The notes: generated by a model from the sequence alone, not told the origin. A DNA stretch of 64,000 nucleotides from an uncultured Roseicyclus sp. (GCA_947494975.1 CANLXA010000002.1:1015391-1079390), one strand, 5' to 3'; positions 46,299 to 55,477 are shown, numbered from the stretch's first letter. A program made the numbers and translations.

Positions 46299-46421
46299 GC
46301 GGCCCGGCCTTTTGCACAGGGCAGGCCAACGCGCGAGAGCATTGCGCGGGGCACGATCTGGGGGCACACTCGGCGCACCAGGCCCGGGGGGTAGACTGCC
46401 CTGCCGGGGGGAGGACTGGCG

Positions 46422-46844
46422 ATGACGGAACAGACCAAGACCGGCACCGGGACGATCCTGATTGTCGAGGACGAGGGCAACATTCTGGAGGCGCTGAGTT
46501 TCATTCTGCGCCGGGCGGGATGGGATGTGCGCGGCCACGGCAAGGGAGAGAGCGCGCTGGAGGAAGTGGCGCGGGTGGCGCCAGACATGCTGGTGCTTGA
46601 CGTGATGCTGCCGGGGCGGTCGGGCCTCGAGATCCTGCGCGACTTGCGCGCCGATGCGGCAACGGCGGATCTGCCCGTCCTGATGCTGACGGCCAAGGGG
46701 CAGGCCAAGGATCGGGAGCAGGCCTTGGCGATGGGGGCCGATGCGTTCCTGACAAAGCCGTTTTCGAACAGCGAGCTTCTGGAGATTGTCGAGCGCCTGT
46801 CGGGCGTGGATGATTTTCGGCCCGCGGCCGGGCAGGGGAGCTGA
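46422..46844 (+). CDS. Single-domain response regulator
   Basis: This 140-residue receiver has ILIVEDEGNILEALSFIL at the start, the phospho-acceptor Asp in MLVLDVMLPGRSG (D60), a conserved Thr/Ala region VLMLTAKGQAKD and the lysine in DAFLTKPFSNSELL. There is no output domain, so it must work through protein contacts or as a phosphate sink. It is followed by a small membrane protein and a kinase, probably its partner. Confidence 0.93.
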   Translation: MTEQTKTGTGTILIVEDEGNILEALSFILRRAGWDVRGHGKGESALEEVARVAPDMLVLDVMLPGRSGLEILRDLRADAATADLPVLMLTAKGQAKDREQALAMGADAFLTKPFSNSELLEIVERLSGVDDFRPAAGQGS

Positions 46845-46850
46845 CGCGCC

Positions 46851-47150
46851 ATGGCCCGCCGCTTGTTTCTGGAACGCCGCACCTATCGCCAGTACCGCTT
46901 GCAAGATGCCGCGCGGTTATTGCCGATCCTGGGGCTGATCCTGATTTTCGGGCCGATCCTGATCCGGGGTGACGATGCGGGGGCCCTGACCCTTGCGGGC
47001 GGGTTGATCTATTATTTCGCGATCTGGGTGATCCTGATCGGCCTGACGGCGCTGGTGTCCCGCGCCTTGGTGGGCGATGCGCCACATGCGGCGGAGACCG
47101 ATGGGTCGGACGGCCCGTCGGCCCTGCCACCGGCCGGGGACGACAGCTGA
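46851..47150 (+). CDS. Small two-helix membrane protein between receiver and kinase
   Basis: The 99-residue protein has an arginine-rich N-terminus (MARRLFLERRTYRQYRLQDA) and two membrane segments (LLPILGLILIFGPILI; AGGLIYYFAIWVILIGLTAL), with a polar tail. It sits 6 bases after the receiver gene and 1 base before the kinase gene. Similar proteins are conserved at this place in Rhodobacterales, so it is probably a subunit or helper of the SSS-kinase. Confidence 0.8.
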   Translation: MARRLFLERRTYRQYRLQDAARLLPILGLILIFGPILIRGDDAGALTLAGGLIYYFAIWVILIGLTALVSRALVGDAPHAAETDGSDGPSALPPAGDDS

Positions 47151-47151
47151 G

Positions 47152-49833
47152 ATGCTGAGCTTCGACGGGCTCGTCGCGGTCTGCGTCGTCTATGTGATGG
47201 GCCTCTTTGCCATCGGTTTCATTGCGGAAAAGGCGGCGCGGCAGGGCGGCGCGCGGTGGCTCAACTCGCCGATCACCTACACGCTGAGCCTGTCGATCTA
47301 TGCCACGGCCTGGACGTTTTATGGCGCCGTGGGATCGGCCGCGCGGTCGGGCCTTGAATTCCTGACGATCTATCTGGGCCCGACGCTGGTGTTCGTGGGC
47401 TGGTTCTGGCTGTTGCGGAAGATGGTGCGGATCGGGCGGGCGCAGCGGATCACCTCGATTGCGGACATGATTTCGAGCCGCTACGGGAAATCCGGCGGGC
47501 TGGCGGTGCTGGTCACGGTTTTGGCTGTGCTGGGCACGACGCCCTATATCTCGCTGCAACTGCAATCGGTGACCCTGTCGTTTTCGGTTTTCGCCCGCCC
47601 CGGGGCCTTGGGTGCGCCGGATACGGAGCAGACGGCGGTGTGGGTCGCCGGTGGCCTCGCGCTCTTCACCATCGTCTTCGGCACCCGCTCGCTGGACCTG
47701 AACGAGCGCCATCCGGGTCTGGTGAGCGCGATTGCGTTCGAGGCCATCGTGAAGCTCGCCGCGATCCTTGCCGTGGGCGCGTTCGTGGTTTGGGGCGTGG
47801 CCGACGGTCCGGGTGACATGCTGGCGCGGATCGAGGCAAGCGCCATTGCGCGGGAGCCACTGAACGGGGCGCGGTGGCTGGGGCTGACGGTGCTGGCGGG
47901 GGCCGCGATCCTGTGCCTGCCGCGCATGTTTCAGGTGCTGGTGGTGGAAAACTCGGACGAGCGGCATCTCGCCGTGGCGGGCTGGGCGTTCCCGCTCTAC
48001 CTGATGCTGATCTCGCTTTTCGTGGTGCCGGTGGCGGTGGCGGGGCTGAGCCTGCCGGGAACGGGGGACAACCCCGATCTCTACATGCTGACCGTGCCGC
48101 TGTCGTTGGGGCAGGACGGGCTGGCCCTGCTGGTATTCCTCGGTGGGTTCTCGGCTGCCACATCGATGGTGATCGTGGCGGCCCTGGCGCTCAGCACCAT
48201 GGTGTCGAACCATATCGTCATGCCGCTCTGGCTGCGCGCGACGCGCCATGAGGATCCGATGACGGGTGATATGCGGCGCGTCGCGCTGACCGCCCGGCGG
48301 CTCTCCATCGCGGGCGTTCTTTTCCTCGGGCTGATCTATTATCGCCTGTCAGGTGGCGCTGAGGCGCTGGCCTCCATCGGGCTGATCTCCTTTCTGGGTG
48401 TGGCGCAGGTGCTGCCCGCGCTGGTCGGCGGTATTCTGTGGCGCGGGGCGACGCGGGTGGGCGCGGCGCTGGGGATCGGATCGGGCTTCCTGATCTGGGC
48501 GTGGCTGCTGCTTCTGCCCAATGTGGCGGAGACGGGTGGGCTGATCGCGCCGGTCCTGTCCAACGGGCCGTTCGGCATCTTCTGGCTCAGCCCGGAAACG
48601 CCGCTCGGCCTGCAATCCACCGATCCGCTTCTGACCGCCCTGGTGCTGAGCCTGGGCGTCAACACGCTGCTGTTCATTCTTGGGTCGCTCTTCAGCTTTC
48701 CGAACCCGCTGGAACGGCTGCAAGGCGCGCAATTCGTCAACGTGTTCGAGCATTCCCGCGCCCTGTTGGGGTGGCGCGGCTCCGTCGGCACGGCCGATGA
48801 CCTGTTGATCATGGCGCAGCGGATCATGGGCACGGGCCGGGCCGGGCGGCTGTTTCAGGAGGCTGCGCGGGGGCAGGGCCGGGATGGCGATCTGCCCGAG
48901 CCGACGCCGGATTTCCTGGAAAAGCTGGAGCGTGAACTGGCGGGATCGGTGGGGGCTGCCACCGCCCATGCCATGGTGGCCCAGATCACCGGCGCGGCCT
49001 CGGTTGGCGTGGGGGATCTGCTGGCCGTGGCTGACGAAACCGCGCAGATCATGGAATATTCCAGCCAGTTGGAGGCCAAGTCCGAAGAACTCGCCCAGAC
49101 CGCGCGGCGCCTGCGGGAGGCCAACGCCAAGCTGACCGAATTGTCGGTGCAAAAGGATGCGTTCCTGTCCCAGATCAGCCATGAATTGCGCACCCCGATG
49201 ACGTCCATCCGGTCATTCTCCGAAATCCTGATGCAGACCGACCCGATGGACGACGCCGCGCGCGGGCGGTTCAGCCGGATCATCCATGATGAAAGCCTGC
49301 GCCTGACCCGCCTGCTGGACGATCTGCTGGATCTCAGCGTGCTGGAAAACGGGCGCGTGACGCTGAATATGGGGGAGGTCGCGTTGGGCGATGTGCTGGA
49401 CCGGGCCATCCATGCCGCCGGTGCCCAGGCGGGCGGGCGGATCGCGATCCGGCGCGATCCCGAGGCCGAGGCCGTGACGCTCTGGACCGACGCCGACCGG
49501 CTGGCGCAGGTCTTCATCAACCTGATCTCGAACGCGCAGAAATATTGTGACGCGGAGGCCCCGGAATTGCGGATTGACGTGGTGGCGAACGGGCAGGGTG
49601 TGGAGGTGGAATTTGCCGATAACGGAAAGGGAATTCCCGCCCGGCAGGAGGCGCTGATCTTCGAGAAATTCGCCCGGCTCGACACCGCGAAAGGCGCGCC
49701 GGGGGCGGGGCTTGGCCTTGCGATCAGCCGCGAGGTGATGGCGCGTCTGGGGGGCGGTCTGAGCTACCGTCCGAGCGCCGATGGCACCCGGTTCCGGGTG
49801 CGCCTTCCGGCCCGGGCCTTGCGCGCGGCGTAA
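47152..49833 (+). CDS. Sodium/solute symporter-domain sensor histidine kinase
   Basis: This 893-residue hybrid starts with an SSS-type multi-helix transporter domain (about residues 1-500; ITYTLSLSIYATAWTFYGAV; RITSIADMISSRYGKSGGLA). It continues with a coiled coil (AKSEELAQTARRLREANAK), a HisKA box QISHELRTPMTSIRSFSEIL (H677) and an HATPase domain with FINLISNAQKYC, ADNGKG and GAGLGLAISREVM. CbrA/CrbS-type proteins have the same design and respond to transported solutes such as acetate or histidine. ATG 47152 is used since the longer frame runs through the upstream gene. Confidence 0.93.
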   Translation: MLSFDGLVAVCVVYVMGLFAIGFIAEKAARQGGARWLNSPITYTLSLSIYATAWTFYGAVGSAARSGLEFLTIYLGPTLVFVGWFWLLRKMVRIGRAQRITSIADMISSRYGKSGGLAVLVTVLAVLGTTPYISLQLQSVTLSFSVFARPGALGAPDTEQTAVWVAGGLALFTIVFGTRSLDLNERHPGLVSAIAFEAIVKLAAILAVGAFVVWGVADGPGDMLARIEASAIAREPLNGARWLGLTVLAGAAILCLPRMFQVLVVENSDERHLAVAGWAFPLYLMLISLFVVPVAVAGLSLPGTGDNPDLYMLTVPLSLGQDGLALLVFLGGFSAATSMVIVAALALSTMVSNHIVMPLWLRATRHEDPMTGDMRRVALTARRLSIAGVLFLGLIYYRLSGGAEALASIGLISFLGVAQVLPALVGGILWRGATRVGAALGIGSGFLIWAWLLLLPNVAETGGLIAPVLSNGPFGIFWLSPETPLGLQSTDPLLTALVLSLGVNTLLFILGSLFSFPNPLERLQGAQFVNVFEHSRALLGWRGSVGTADDLLIMAQRIMGTGRAGRLFQEAARGQGRDGDLPEPTPDFLEKLERELAGSVGAATAHAMVAQITGAASVGVGDLLAVADETAQIMEYSSQLEAKSEELAQTARRLREANAKLTELSVQKDAFLSQISHELRTPMTSIRSFSEILMQTDPMDDAARGRFSRIIHDESLRLTRLLDDLLDLSVLENGRVTLNMGEVALGDVLDRAIHAAGAQAGGRIAIRRDPEAEAVTLWTDADRLAQVFINLISNAQKYCDAEAPELRIDVVANGQGVEVEFADNGKGIPARQEALIFEKFARLDTAKGAPGAGLGLAISREVMARLGGGLSYRPSADGTRFRVRLPARALRAA

Positions 49834-49909
49834 GGGGTTTTTTAACCACCGTCATGCGACAAGCGGAGGAGTTTTCCGACCGCACCGCCAGAAGGCCCCT
49901 GAGATCCCC

Positions 49910-51073
49910 ATGTCCGAAACCGCCCCGCGCCCCGTTCTGGCCCGCATTGTTGCGGCCCATCAAGGTATGGGCGATGGCGGCCCGGACCCCACGGCAGATC
50001 TGCAATCGGGCCTGTCGCGGGCGATCCGCATGGCATCGATCCCGTTTGAGGGGCTTTTCGCCCGCCCGGCCGAGGTTCAGGTGAGCCGGAGCACCACCCT
50101 GTCCGACAGTGTGGAGGCCTTGCCGGAGACCGGCCTTCTGGCTGCGATCGAGGATCATGAAGGCCGCCGGGGCCTGGTGGCGCTGAGCCATCCGCTGGTC
50201 GATGCGCTGATCGAGATCCAGACCACCGGGCGTGTGGAGGAGGCGGAGCTTCCCGCACGCAATGTCACCCGGATCGACGAGGCCCTGTGCCGGGATTTTC
50301 TGGATCTGCTGTTTGTCGCCTTCGCCAAGGAAACCGCCAAGGCTGCGGGGCGGGATTGGCCCGACCGGATCACCTATGGCAGCCGCGTGAAGGATCGCGG
50401 TCAGCTCAACCTGCTGTTGCCCGAGCGCGGCTATCACCGCCTGAAGGTGGATGTCACCGTGGGGCAGAACCGGTCGGGCCAGATCGTTCTGGTGCTGCCG
50501 CGCGATCCCGGAATGGCCCGCAGGCGCGCGGCCGGGGCAAAGGCGCCGGCCAAGGAACGGCCGCAGGATTGGGCAACGCAGGTTCTGACGGCGCTTGGAC
50601 CCGCGCCGCTGACGCTCAACGCGGTGTTGATGCGCGTGACCCTGCCTCTTGGCCAGGTCGAGGCGATGGAGGAAGGCGAATTGATTCCGTTCGATCCGTC
50701 CGATCTGCGCTCGGTCACGCTGGAAGGTGAAGGCGATCACGTCTTTGCCAGGGGCAGCTTGGGCCAGTTGGGCGGCAAGCGCGCCGTGCGTCTGGGCCCG
50801 CCCGATGACGTTGGGCGCGGCGCGGTGGCACAAGGCACCCGGATCCCGGCCCCCGCCGCGCCATCCAACGCGGCTCTCAATGATGCCGCCGCCCCGGCCA
50901 TGGCAGATGTTCCGGCTGCTCGCAGCCCTGACCCAATGGCAGCGGCGGGCAATCCGGCACCGCAACCCGGTTTCGATCCCGACGCCCCCATGGGCGACGG
51001 GCTTTTGCCGGAAGCGGCCGGACTGCCGGATCTTCCGATGGCCGGATTCGACCCGAACGCACCGATCGGCTGA
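49910..51073 (+). CDS. Orphan FliM/FliN-family (SpoA-domain) protein
   Basis: The 387-residue protein has a central FliM-like part and a C-terminal SpoA domain (about residues 228-300; LTLNAVLMRVTLPLGQVEAM, then GELIPFDPSDLRSVTLEG). A Pro/Ala-rich tail carrying two near copies of FDPDAPMG follows. FliM/FliN proteins form the flagellar switch or, in paralogues, secretion sorting platforms. No flagellar genes are nearby, and in this order a stand-alone form is common. ATG 49910 is used, as the upstream extension is the end of the kinase gene in another frame. Confidence 0.8.
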   Translation: MSETAPRPVLARIVAAHQGMGDGGPDPTADLQSGLSRAIRMASIPFEGLFARPAEVQVSRSTTLSDSVEALPETGLLAAIEDHEGRRGLVALSHPLVDALIEIQTTGRVEEAELPARNVTRIDEALCRDFLDLLFVAFAKETAKAAGRDWPDRITYGSRVKDRGQLNLLLPERGYHRLKVDVTVGQNRSGQIVLVLPRDPGMARRRAAGAKAPAKERPQDWATQVLTALGPAPLTLNAVLMRVTLPLGQVEAMEEGELIPFDPSDLRSVTLEGEGDHVFARGSLGQLGGKRAVRLGPPDDVGRGAVAQGTRIPAPAAPSNAALNDAAAPAMADVPAARSPDPMAAAGNPAPQPGFDPDAPMGDGLLPEAAGLPDLPMAGFDPNAPIG

Positions 51074-51176
51074 TCGCCACAGACGCCGCCCCGACGACCG
51101 GCCCCAACGACCAGCCATTGCAATCCGCCCAGGCCACCGGCACTCTCCGCGCGACCGCCACCGGAGACCCCGCCCC

Positions 51177-51941
51177 ATGTCCATCGCCGAGTTTCGCGCC
51201 CGCGTTGCCGCCAACACCCCGCTGGCCGGAACGTTCATGAAGACGCCCTCGGTCGACATGCTTGAGGTGTTGATGCTCGCCGGCCTCGATTTCGTGTGCC
51301 TGGATTGCGAACACGCGCCCTTCGATACGCAGGCCCTGAACGCCTGCCTCGCCGTGGCGCGCGCCGCCGATTACCCGGTTCTGGTCCGCGTTCCATCGGG
51401 CAGCGCGGAGAATATCGGCCATGTGCTGGATCTGGGCGCCTGCGGCATTGTCGTCCCCCATGTCACCGACGCGGAGACAGCCCGACGGGTCGCGCGCGCC
51501 GGACGGTTCGGCCATGGCGGGCGTGGCTATGCGGGCTCCACAAGGTGGGCCGGGTTCGCCACCCGGACCATGCCGGAGCTCTTGCAGCAAAGCCGCGATG
51601 AGACCGTGATCATCGCCCAGATCGAGGATCCCGAGGGCGTGGACAACGCCGATGCCATCGCCGGGACCGACGGGATCGATGCCCTGTTCCTGGGCCCTGC
51701 CGACCTGTCGGTGGCCTACGGCAAAAGCAATCAGACCAGCGATGAGCTCTATGCGGCGATGGCCCGCGTGGGCGAGGCGGCCAGGGCCAACGGCACGGCC
51801 TACATGACCTTCGTGGCCCACGCAGACAGGGCAAAAGAGCTGCGGGCCTATGGCTTCGGCGCGTTTTTCATCGCCTCCGAACATGCATGGATCTTGCAAG
51901 GCGCCCGCGCCGAGATCGCCGGTATCCGCGAGATCGACTAG
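51177..51941 (+). CDS. HpcH/HpaI-family aldolase
   Basis: This 254-residue class II aldolase has LAGTFMKTPSVDMLEVLMLA, FVCLDCEHAPFD, YPVLVRVPSG, ACGIVVPHVTDAETA and DALFLGPADLSVAYGK, the metal-binding EDPEG lying between them. Members cleave 2-keto-3-deoxy acids such as 2-keto-3-deoxy-rhamnonate or hydroxy-ketoheptanedioate to pyruvate and an aldehyde. The exact substrate is not readable. It starts 104 bases after the FliM/FliN-like gene and appears unrelated to it. Confidence 0.9.
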   Translation: MSIAEFRARVAANTPLAGTFMKTPSVDMLEVLMLAGLDFVCLDCEHAPFDTQALNACLAVARAADYPVLVRVPSGSAENIGHVLDLGACGIVVPHVTDAETARRVARAGRFGHGGRGYAGSTRWAGFATRTMPELLQQSRDETVIIAQIEDPEGVDNADAIAGTDGIDALFLGPADLSVAYGKSNQTSDELYAAMARVGEAARANGTAYMTFVAHADRAKELRAYGFGAFFIASEHAWILQGARAEIAGIREID

Positions 51942-52167
51942 CTCCTGCTCCCGCCCGTCCGCCACAATTCCACCACATTTGCCTAAAATTTGCCGTGGAT
52001 TTGGCGCGAATTTTCCCGGTTATGACCGCGGAAAGGGCCCACGGCCATCCACATTCTGCCCGCCTTATCCACCATCCTTTGCCTGTCGCGGCGCGAAGAC
52101 CGTGATTGAAAACAAGAAGAAATCGGCAAATCGGGCGGAGGCCGCCCCGTGGTTGAGGAGACATTCG

Positions 52168-52791
52168 ATGATGAAGCCCCGTTTCATCCCCGCCCTGATC
52201 CTGGGGGTCGCACTGGCGGTCTCCGGTTGCGTCAGCACCAGCCAGGTGTCGCGCGACGTTGCGTTCGACGTGCCCCCCGCGGTCGAAGACATCGCCGTGC
52301 AGAATTGGCGTGTGGCCGGGTTCGAGGTGATCGTGCCGCGCACGCTGGAGGTGTCGGAGGCCAATACGATCAAGCCGCGCGCCGATATCGTCTGGCGCGG
52401 CGATCCCTTGGGCGACCGCTACGAGCAGGTCGATGCCCTGATGACCGCGGCCCTCGAACCGGCCTTTGCGGCCGTCGACGGCGATATCCCCGTGATCGTG
52501 ACCCTAGAGGTGACGCGCTTCCACTGCCAGACGCAGCGTGTGCGCTATACATTTGGTGGCGAGCATGAGATCGAGTTCATCTTGCTGGTCCGCCACGCCG
52601 AAACCGGTCAGATTCTGTCCGGGCCGAGCGATGTCGACCTCACCTTCGACGCCTATGGCGGTGACCGGGCCGTTGCGGCAGAGGCCCGCGGCGAGACCCA
52701 GGCCGTGCGGATCACCCAGCGCCTGCGCAATTGGGTCACCCAGGAATTCATCGGGCGCGCTGGCCCCGTACTTCTGTCGGACGCCAGCTGA
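52168..52791 (+). CDS. Lipoprotein of DUF6778 type
   Basis: The 207-residue protein starts MMKPRFIPALILGVALAVSGC, a lipoprotein signal with lipobox VSGC. The mature part has DVPPAVEDIAVQNWRVAGFE, IVPRTLEVSEANTIKPRADI, IVWRGDPLGDRYEQV and a C-terminal QRLRNWVTQEFIG. It resembles the alphaproteobacterial DUF6778 family of unknown function. GAGGAGA precedes the ATG. It is followed by the RlmI-like gene after 39 bases. Confidence 0.8.
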   Translation: MMKPRFIPALILGVALAVSGCVSTSQVSRDVAFDVPPAVEDIAVQNWRVAGFEVIVPRTLEVSEANTIKPRADIVWRGDPLGDRYEQVDALMTAALEPAFAAVDGDIPVIVTLEVTRFHCQTQRVRYTFGGEHEIEFILLVRHAETGQILSGPSDVDLTFDAYGGDRAVAAEARGETQAVRITQRLRNWVTQEFIGRAGPVLLSDAS

Positions 52792-52830
52792 CGCTTTCCC
52801 CGGCCCATCGAACCCGATAGAGGGGGCGCT

Positions 52831-54030
52831 ATGACAGCGCCCCCTTTGCCCGTTCTCCGCCTGAAACCAAAGGCCGATGCCCGCCGCATCCGGCACGGCC
52901 ATCCCTGGGCCTGGGCCGATGATCTCGTACTGGATCGGCGCTCGCGCGCGGTCCCGACCGGCGCCTTGGCCGTGCTCGAGGATGCGGATCGTCAGGCCTT
53001 GGGCATTGGCGTGGCAAGCGTGGGCGCGCGGATCGGCCTGCGGATCCTCGACCGCGATCCGGCGGCTGTGATCGACACCGAGTGGCTGCGGGCGCGCATC
53101 GCCCGGGCGGCATCTTTGCGCGCCACGCTCTACGACACGCCGTTCTACCGGCTGATCCACGCGGAGGGTGACGGGCTGCCCGGCCTGATCGTGGATCAGT
53201 TCGGCGATGTTCTGGTGATCCAGCCCAACGCGGTCTGGCTCGAAGATCGTTTGAGCGATCTGGTGGCGCTGCTGCACGAAGTGACGGGCTGCCGGACACT
53301 CATCAAGAACGGTACGGCGCGGGCCCGCGCGCTGGAGGATTTGCCGGACGACCATGCCGTTCTGGTGGGCACGGCGCCCGAGGCGCCGATTGCCGTGCCG
53401 ATGAATGGCGCGATCTACCTCGCCGATGTGATGGGTGGGCAGAAAACCGGCCTGTTCTACGATCAACGCCCCAACCACGCCTTTGCCGCGTCCCTGGCGG
53501 GTGGGGCGCGGGTACTCGATGTGTTCGCCCATGTGGGGGGCTTCGGGCTTGCCGCCCTGGCCGCCGGCGCGGCCTCCGCGCTTGCGGTCGATGCGTCGCA
53601 ACCGGCCCTCGATCTGGCAAAGCGGGGCGCGCAGGCCATGGGCTGCGCCGCTCGGTTCGACACCCGCCAGGGTGATGCCTTCGCCGCGATGGAGGCGCTG
53701 GATCAGGACGGTACGCGCTTTGATCTCGTGGTCGTCGATCCGCCCGCCTTCGCGCCGTCCAAACCCGCGCTCGACAAGGGGCTCCGGGCCTATGAGCGCG
53801 CCGCCAGGCTGGCAACGGCCCTGGTGGCCGATGGCGGGGTGCTGATCCTGTGTTCATGTTCCCACGCCGCCGATCTGGGCAAGTTCCGGTCCGCCTGCCT
53901 GCGCGGGATCGGCCGTGCGGGCCGGGAGCCCCGGCTGCTCCATACCGGCTTCGCCGGGCCCGACCACCCGGTGCATCCGAGCCTGAGCGAGACCGGCTAC
54001 CTCAAGTCACTGGCCTTCCGGCTGCCATGA
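52831..54030 (+). CDS. RlmI-like class I rRNA (cytosine-C5) methyltransferase
   Basis: The 399-residue protein has an N-terminal PUA-like part (RLKPKADARRIRHGHPWAWA), a linker and a Rossmann methyltransferase with VLDVFAHVGGFGLAALAAGA, DLVVVDPPAFAPSKPALDKG and ILCSCSHAADL. The two-cysteine style end and DPPAF motif fit the RlmI/RlmK-type enzymes that modify 23S rRNA. The stop overlaps the next start (ATGA). Confidence 0.88.
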   Translation: MTAPPLPVLRLKPKADARRIRHGHPWAWADDLVLDRRSRAVPTGALAVLEDADRQALGIGVASVGARIGLRILDRDPAAVIDTEWLRARIARAASLRATLYDTPFYRLIHAEGDGLPGLIVDQFGDVLVIQPNAVWLEDRLSDLVALLHEVTGCRTLIKNGTARARALEDLPDDHAVLVGTAPEAPIAVPMNGAIYLADVMGGQKTGLFYDQRPNHAFAASLAGGARVLDVFAHVGGFGLAALAAGAASALAVDASQPALDLAKRGAQAMGCAARFDTRQGDAFAAMEALDQDGTRFDLVVVDPPAFAPSKPALDKGLRAYERAARLATALVADGGVLILCSCSHAADLGKFRSACLRGIGRAGREPRLLHTGFAGPDHPVHPSLSETGYLKSLAFRLP

Positions 54031-54566
54031 GGGCGGTCCTCGACGCCTGCGTGCTGTACCCCACCGTGCTGCGTCAGATCCTGCTCGGCGTCGCCGAACG
54101 GGGCCTGATCCAACCGGTCTGGTCGGAGCGGCTGCTGGAGGAATGGCACCGGGCCGCCGCACGCAATGGCGGCAAGCAAGATGCGGCGATCGCCACGGCG
54201 GAGGCGGCGGCGGCCAAGGCCCGCTTCCCCGATGCGATGAATGTGCCGGGTGACGAAGCGCCGCTCTGGCTCCCGGACCCGGCCGATATCCACGTGCTCG
54301 CGACCGCGATTGCCAGCGGAGCGGGCACGATCATCACCATGAACCTGCGGGATTTCCCGGCGCGAGACCTCAGCCCCCATGGCGTCACGGCCCTGCATCC
54401 CGATGCCTGTTTGATGAAGCTCTGGCTGGACCGGCCCGATGCGGTCGAGGCCGTCGTCACGGCGACCCATGCCGAGGCCGAGCGCCTGTCCGGTCAGACG
54501 TTACCGCTCCGGGCGCTGCTCAAACGCGCCCGCCTGCCGCGATTGGGCAAGGCGCTCGCGGCCTGA
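54027..54566 (+). CDS. PIN-domain protein
   Basis: This 179-residue protein has the PIN acidic residues: D6 in MRAVLDACVLYP, E38/E39 in RLLEEWHRAA, D84/D87 in WLPDPADIHVLATAI and D109 in TMNLRDFPARD. This layout is typical of PIN nucleases, often VapC toxins, but no small antitoxin gene is adjacent. It overlaps the methyltransferase stop, so it is coupled to it. A role in RNA processing with the methyltransferase is possible, which is inference. Confidence 0.83.
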   Translation: MRAVLDACVLYPTVLRQILLGVAERGLIQPVWSERLLEEWHRAAARNGGKQDAAIATAEAAAAKARFPDAMNVPGDEAPLWLPDPADIHVLATAIASGAGTIITMNLRDFPARDLSPHGVTALHPDACLMKLWLDRPDAVEAVVTATHAEAERLSGQTLPLRALLKRARLPRLGKALAA

Positions 54567-54599
54567 ACCTCCTTCATCTTGGCGAAAAACTCCGGGGGT

Positions 54600-54690
54600 T
54601 TGGGGGCTGGCCCCCAAGGAACGATGTGTTTGGGGGCTGGCCCCCAAGGGACGATGTGTTTGGGGGTGAGCCCCCAAGGTAAGATATGTT
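54600..54690. repeat. 30-bp tandem repeat, each unit a perfect hairpin
   Basis: Three units lie head to tail at 54601-54630, 54631-54660 and 54661-54690, with a decayed fourth to about 54720. Units 1 and 2 differ by one base. Each contains TTGGGGG-CTGG-CCCCCAA or a close variant, a 7-bp stem with a 4-base loop, followed by an ACGATGTG spacer. It fills the gap between convergent PIN and M48 genes, where it may stop transcription from both sides. Confidence 0.9.
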
Positions 54691-54739
54691 TGGCGGTGGG
54701 CCCCAGAAGAAGAACGTGGCTGGCGCCCCGCTCATTCCC

Positions 54740-55438
54740 TCACTCCGGCGGCAATTCCCGCGCCCACCGCGCCTCCAGGGCCTCGATCGCGGCAATCCGG
54801 TCGGCGGTTTTTGGGTGGCTCATCAGCCAGGCTGGCGCCCCGCCGCCCTTCAGACCCACCAGAGTCTCAAGCTTGGTAAACAGTGTCTTTTGCGGGCCAA
54901 CTCCGATCCCGGCAGAGGCCATGAGGGCGGAGGCATAGGCATCGGCCTCATATTCATCCTGACGGCTCAGCCGCGCGGCGAGAAGGGATGCGACAATGCC
55001 CGCAATCCAGGGGCCGATCCCCGGAACGAACCGACCCAGCACCCCGGCCAGCACCGCGCGCACCGCATTCTGGCCCGAGAAATCAATCATCCGCCGCCGC
55101 GTATGCCCCAGCGCCACATGCCCCAATTCATGGGCGATCACGCTGGCCAGTTCCTCGGCCGAGACCTCGCCTTGCTTGTAGCGATTGTAGAACCCCCGGG
55201 TCAGGAAGATTCGCCCATCGGGCGCGGCGAGGCCGTTGACGGCGTCGACCTCATAGATATTCACGGCGATCCGGTCGACGCCCAACACCTTGGCGAACCG
55301 GTCGGTGATCTCTTTCAGGGGGCGGTCGGCCAGTTCGGTGGAGCGCTGATCGAGATCCCGCTTCGTCCGCCAGGCCGAGAACAGATACATCACCAGGCCA
55401 TAGCCCACGGCCAGCAGAATGGGGGTCAACTTCAACAT
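54740..55438 (-). CDS. M48-family metallopeptidase
   Basis: The 232-residue protein begins with a signal anchor (TPILLAVGYGLVMYLFSAW), followed by a zinc peptidase domain with HELGH (103-107), a second glutamate in RQDEYEADAYASALMASAG and a membrane-like segment GIGPWIAGIVASLLAA. It is related to Oma1/BepA-type peptidases that act in envelope quality control. It is convergent with the PIN gene across the hairpin repeat. Confidence 0.9.
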   Translation of the reverse strand: MLKLTPILLAVGYGLVMYLFSAWRTKRDLDQRSTELADRPLKEITDRFAKVLGVDRIAVNIYEVDAVNGLAAPDGRIFLTRGFYNRYKQGEVSAEELASVIAHELGHVALGHTRRRMIDFSGQNAVRAVLAGVLGRFVPGIGPWIAGIVASLLAARLSRQDEYEADAYASALMASAGIGVGPQKTLFTKLETLVGLKGGGAPAWLMSHPKTADRIAAIEALEARWARELPPE

Positions 55439-55477
55439 AGGTGGGATATGGGGCTCCAGCGGCCCCCCGGCAATGCG

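Noticed and set aside
46501..48249. Minus-strand 582-residue open frame
   Set aside because: It lies antisense to the receiver, small membrane protein and SSS-kinase, which have strong motifs.
54027..54566. VapBC toxin-antitoxin system
   Set aside because: Only the PIN gene is present; the upstream gene is an rRNA methyltransferase and no small antitoxin frame is seen.
54600..54720. CRISPR array
   Set aside because: The 30-bp units touch each other without unique spacers, and no cas genes are near.
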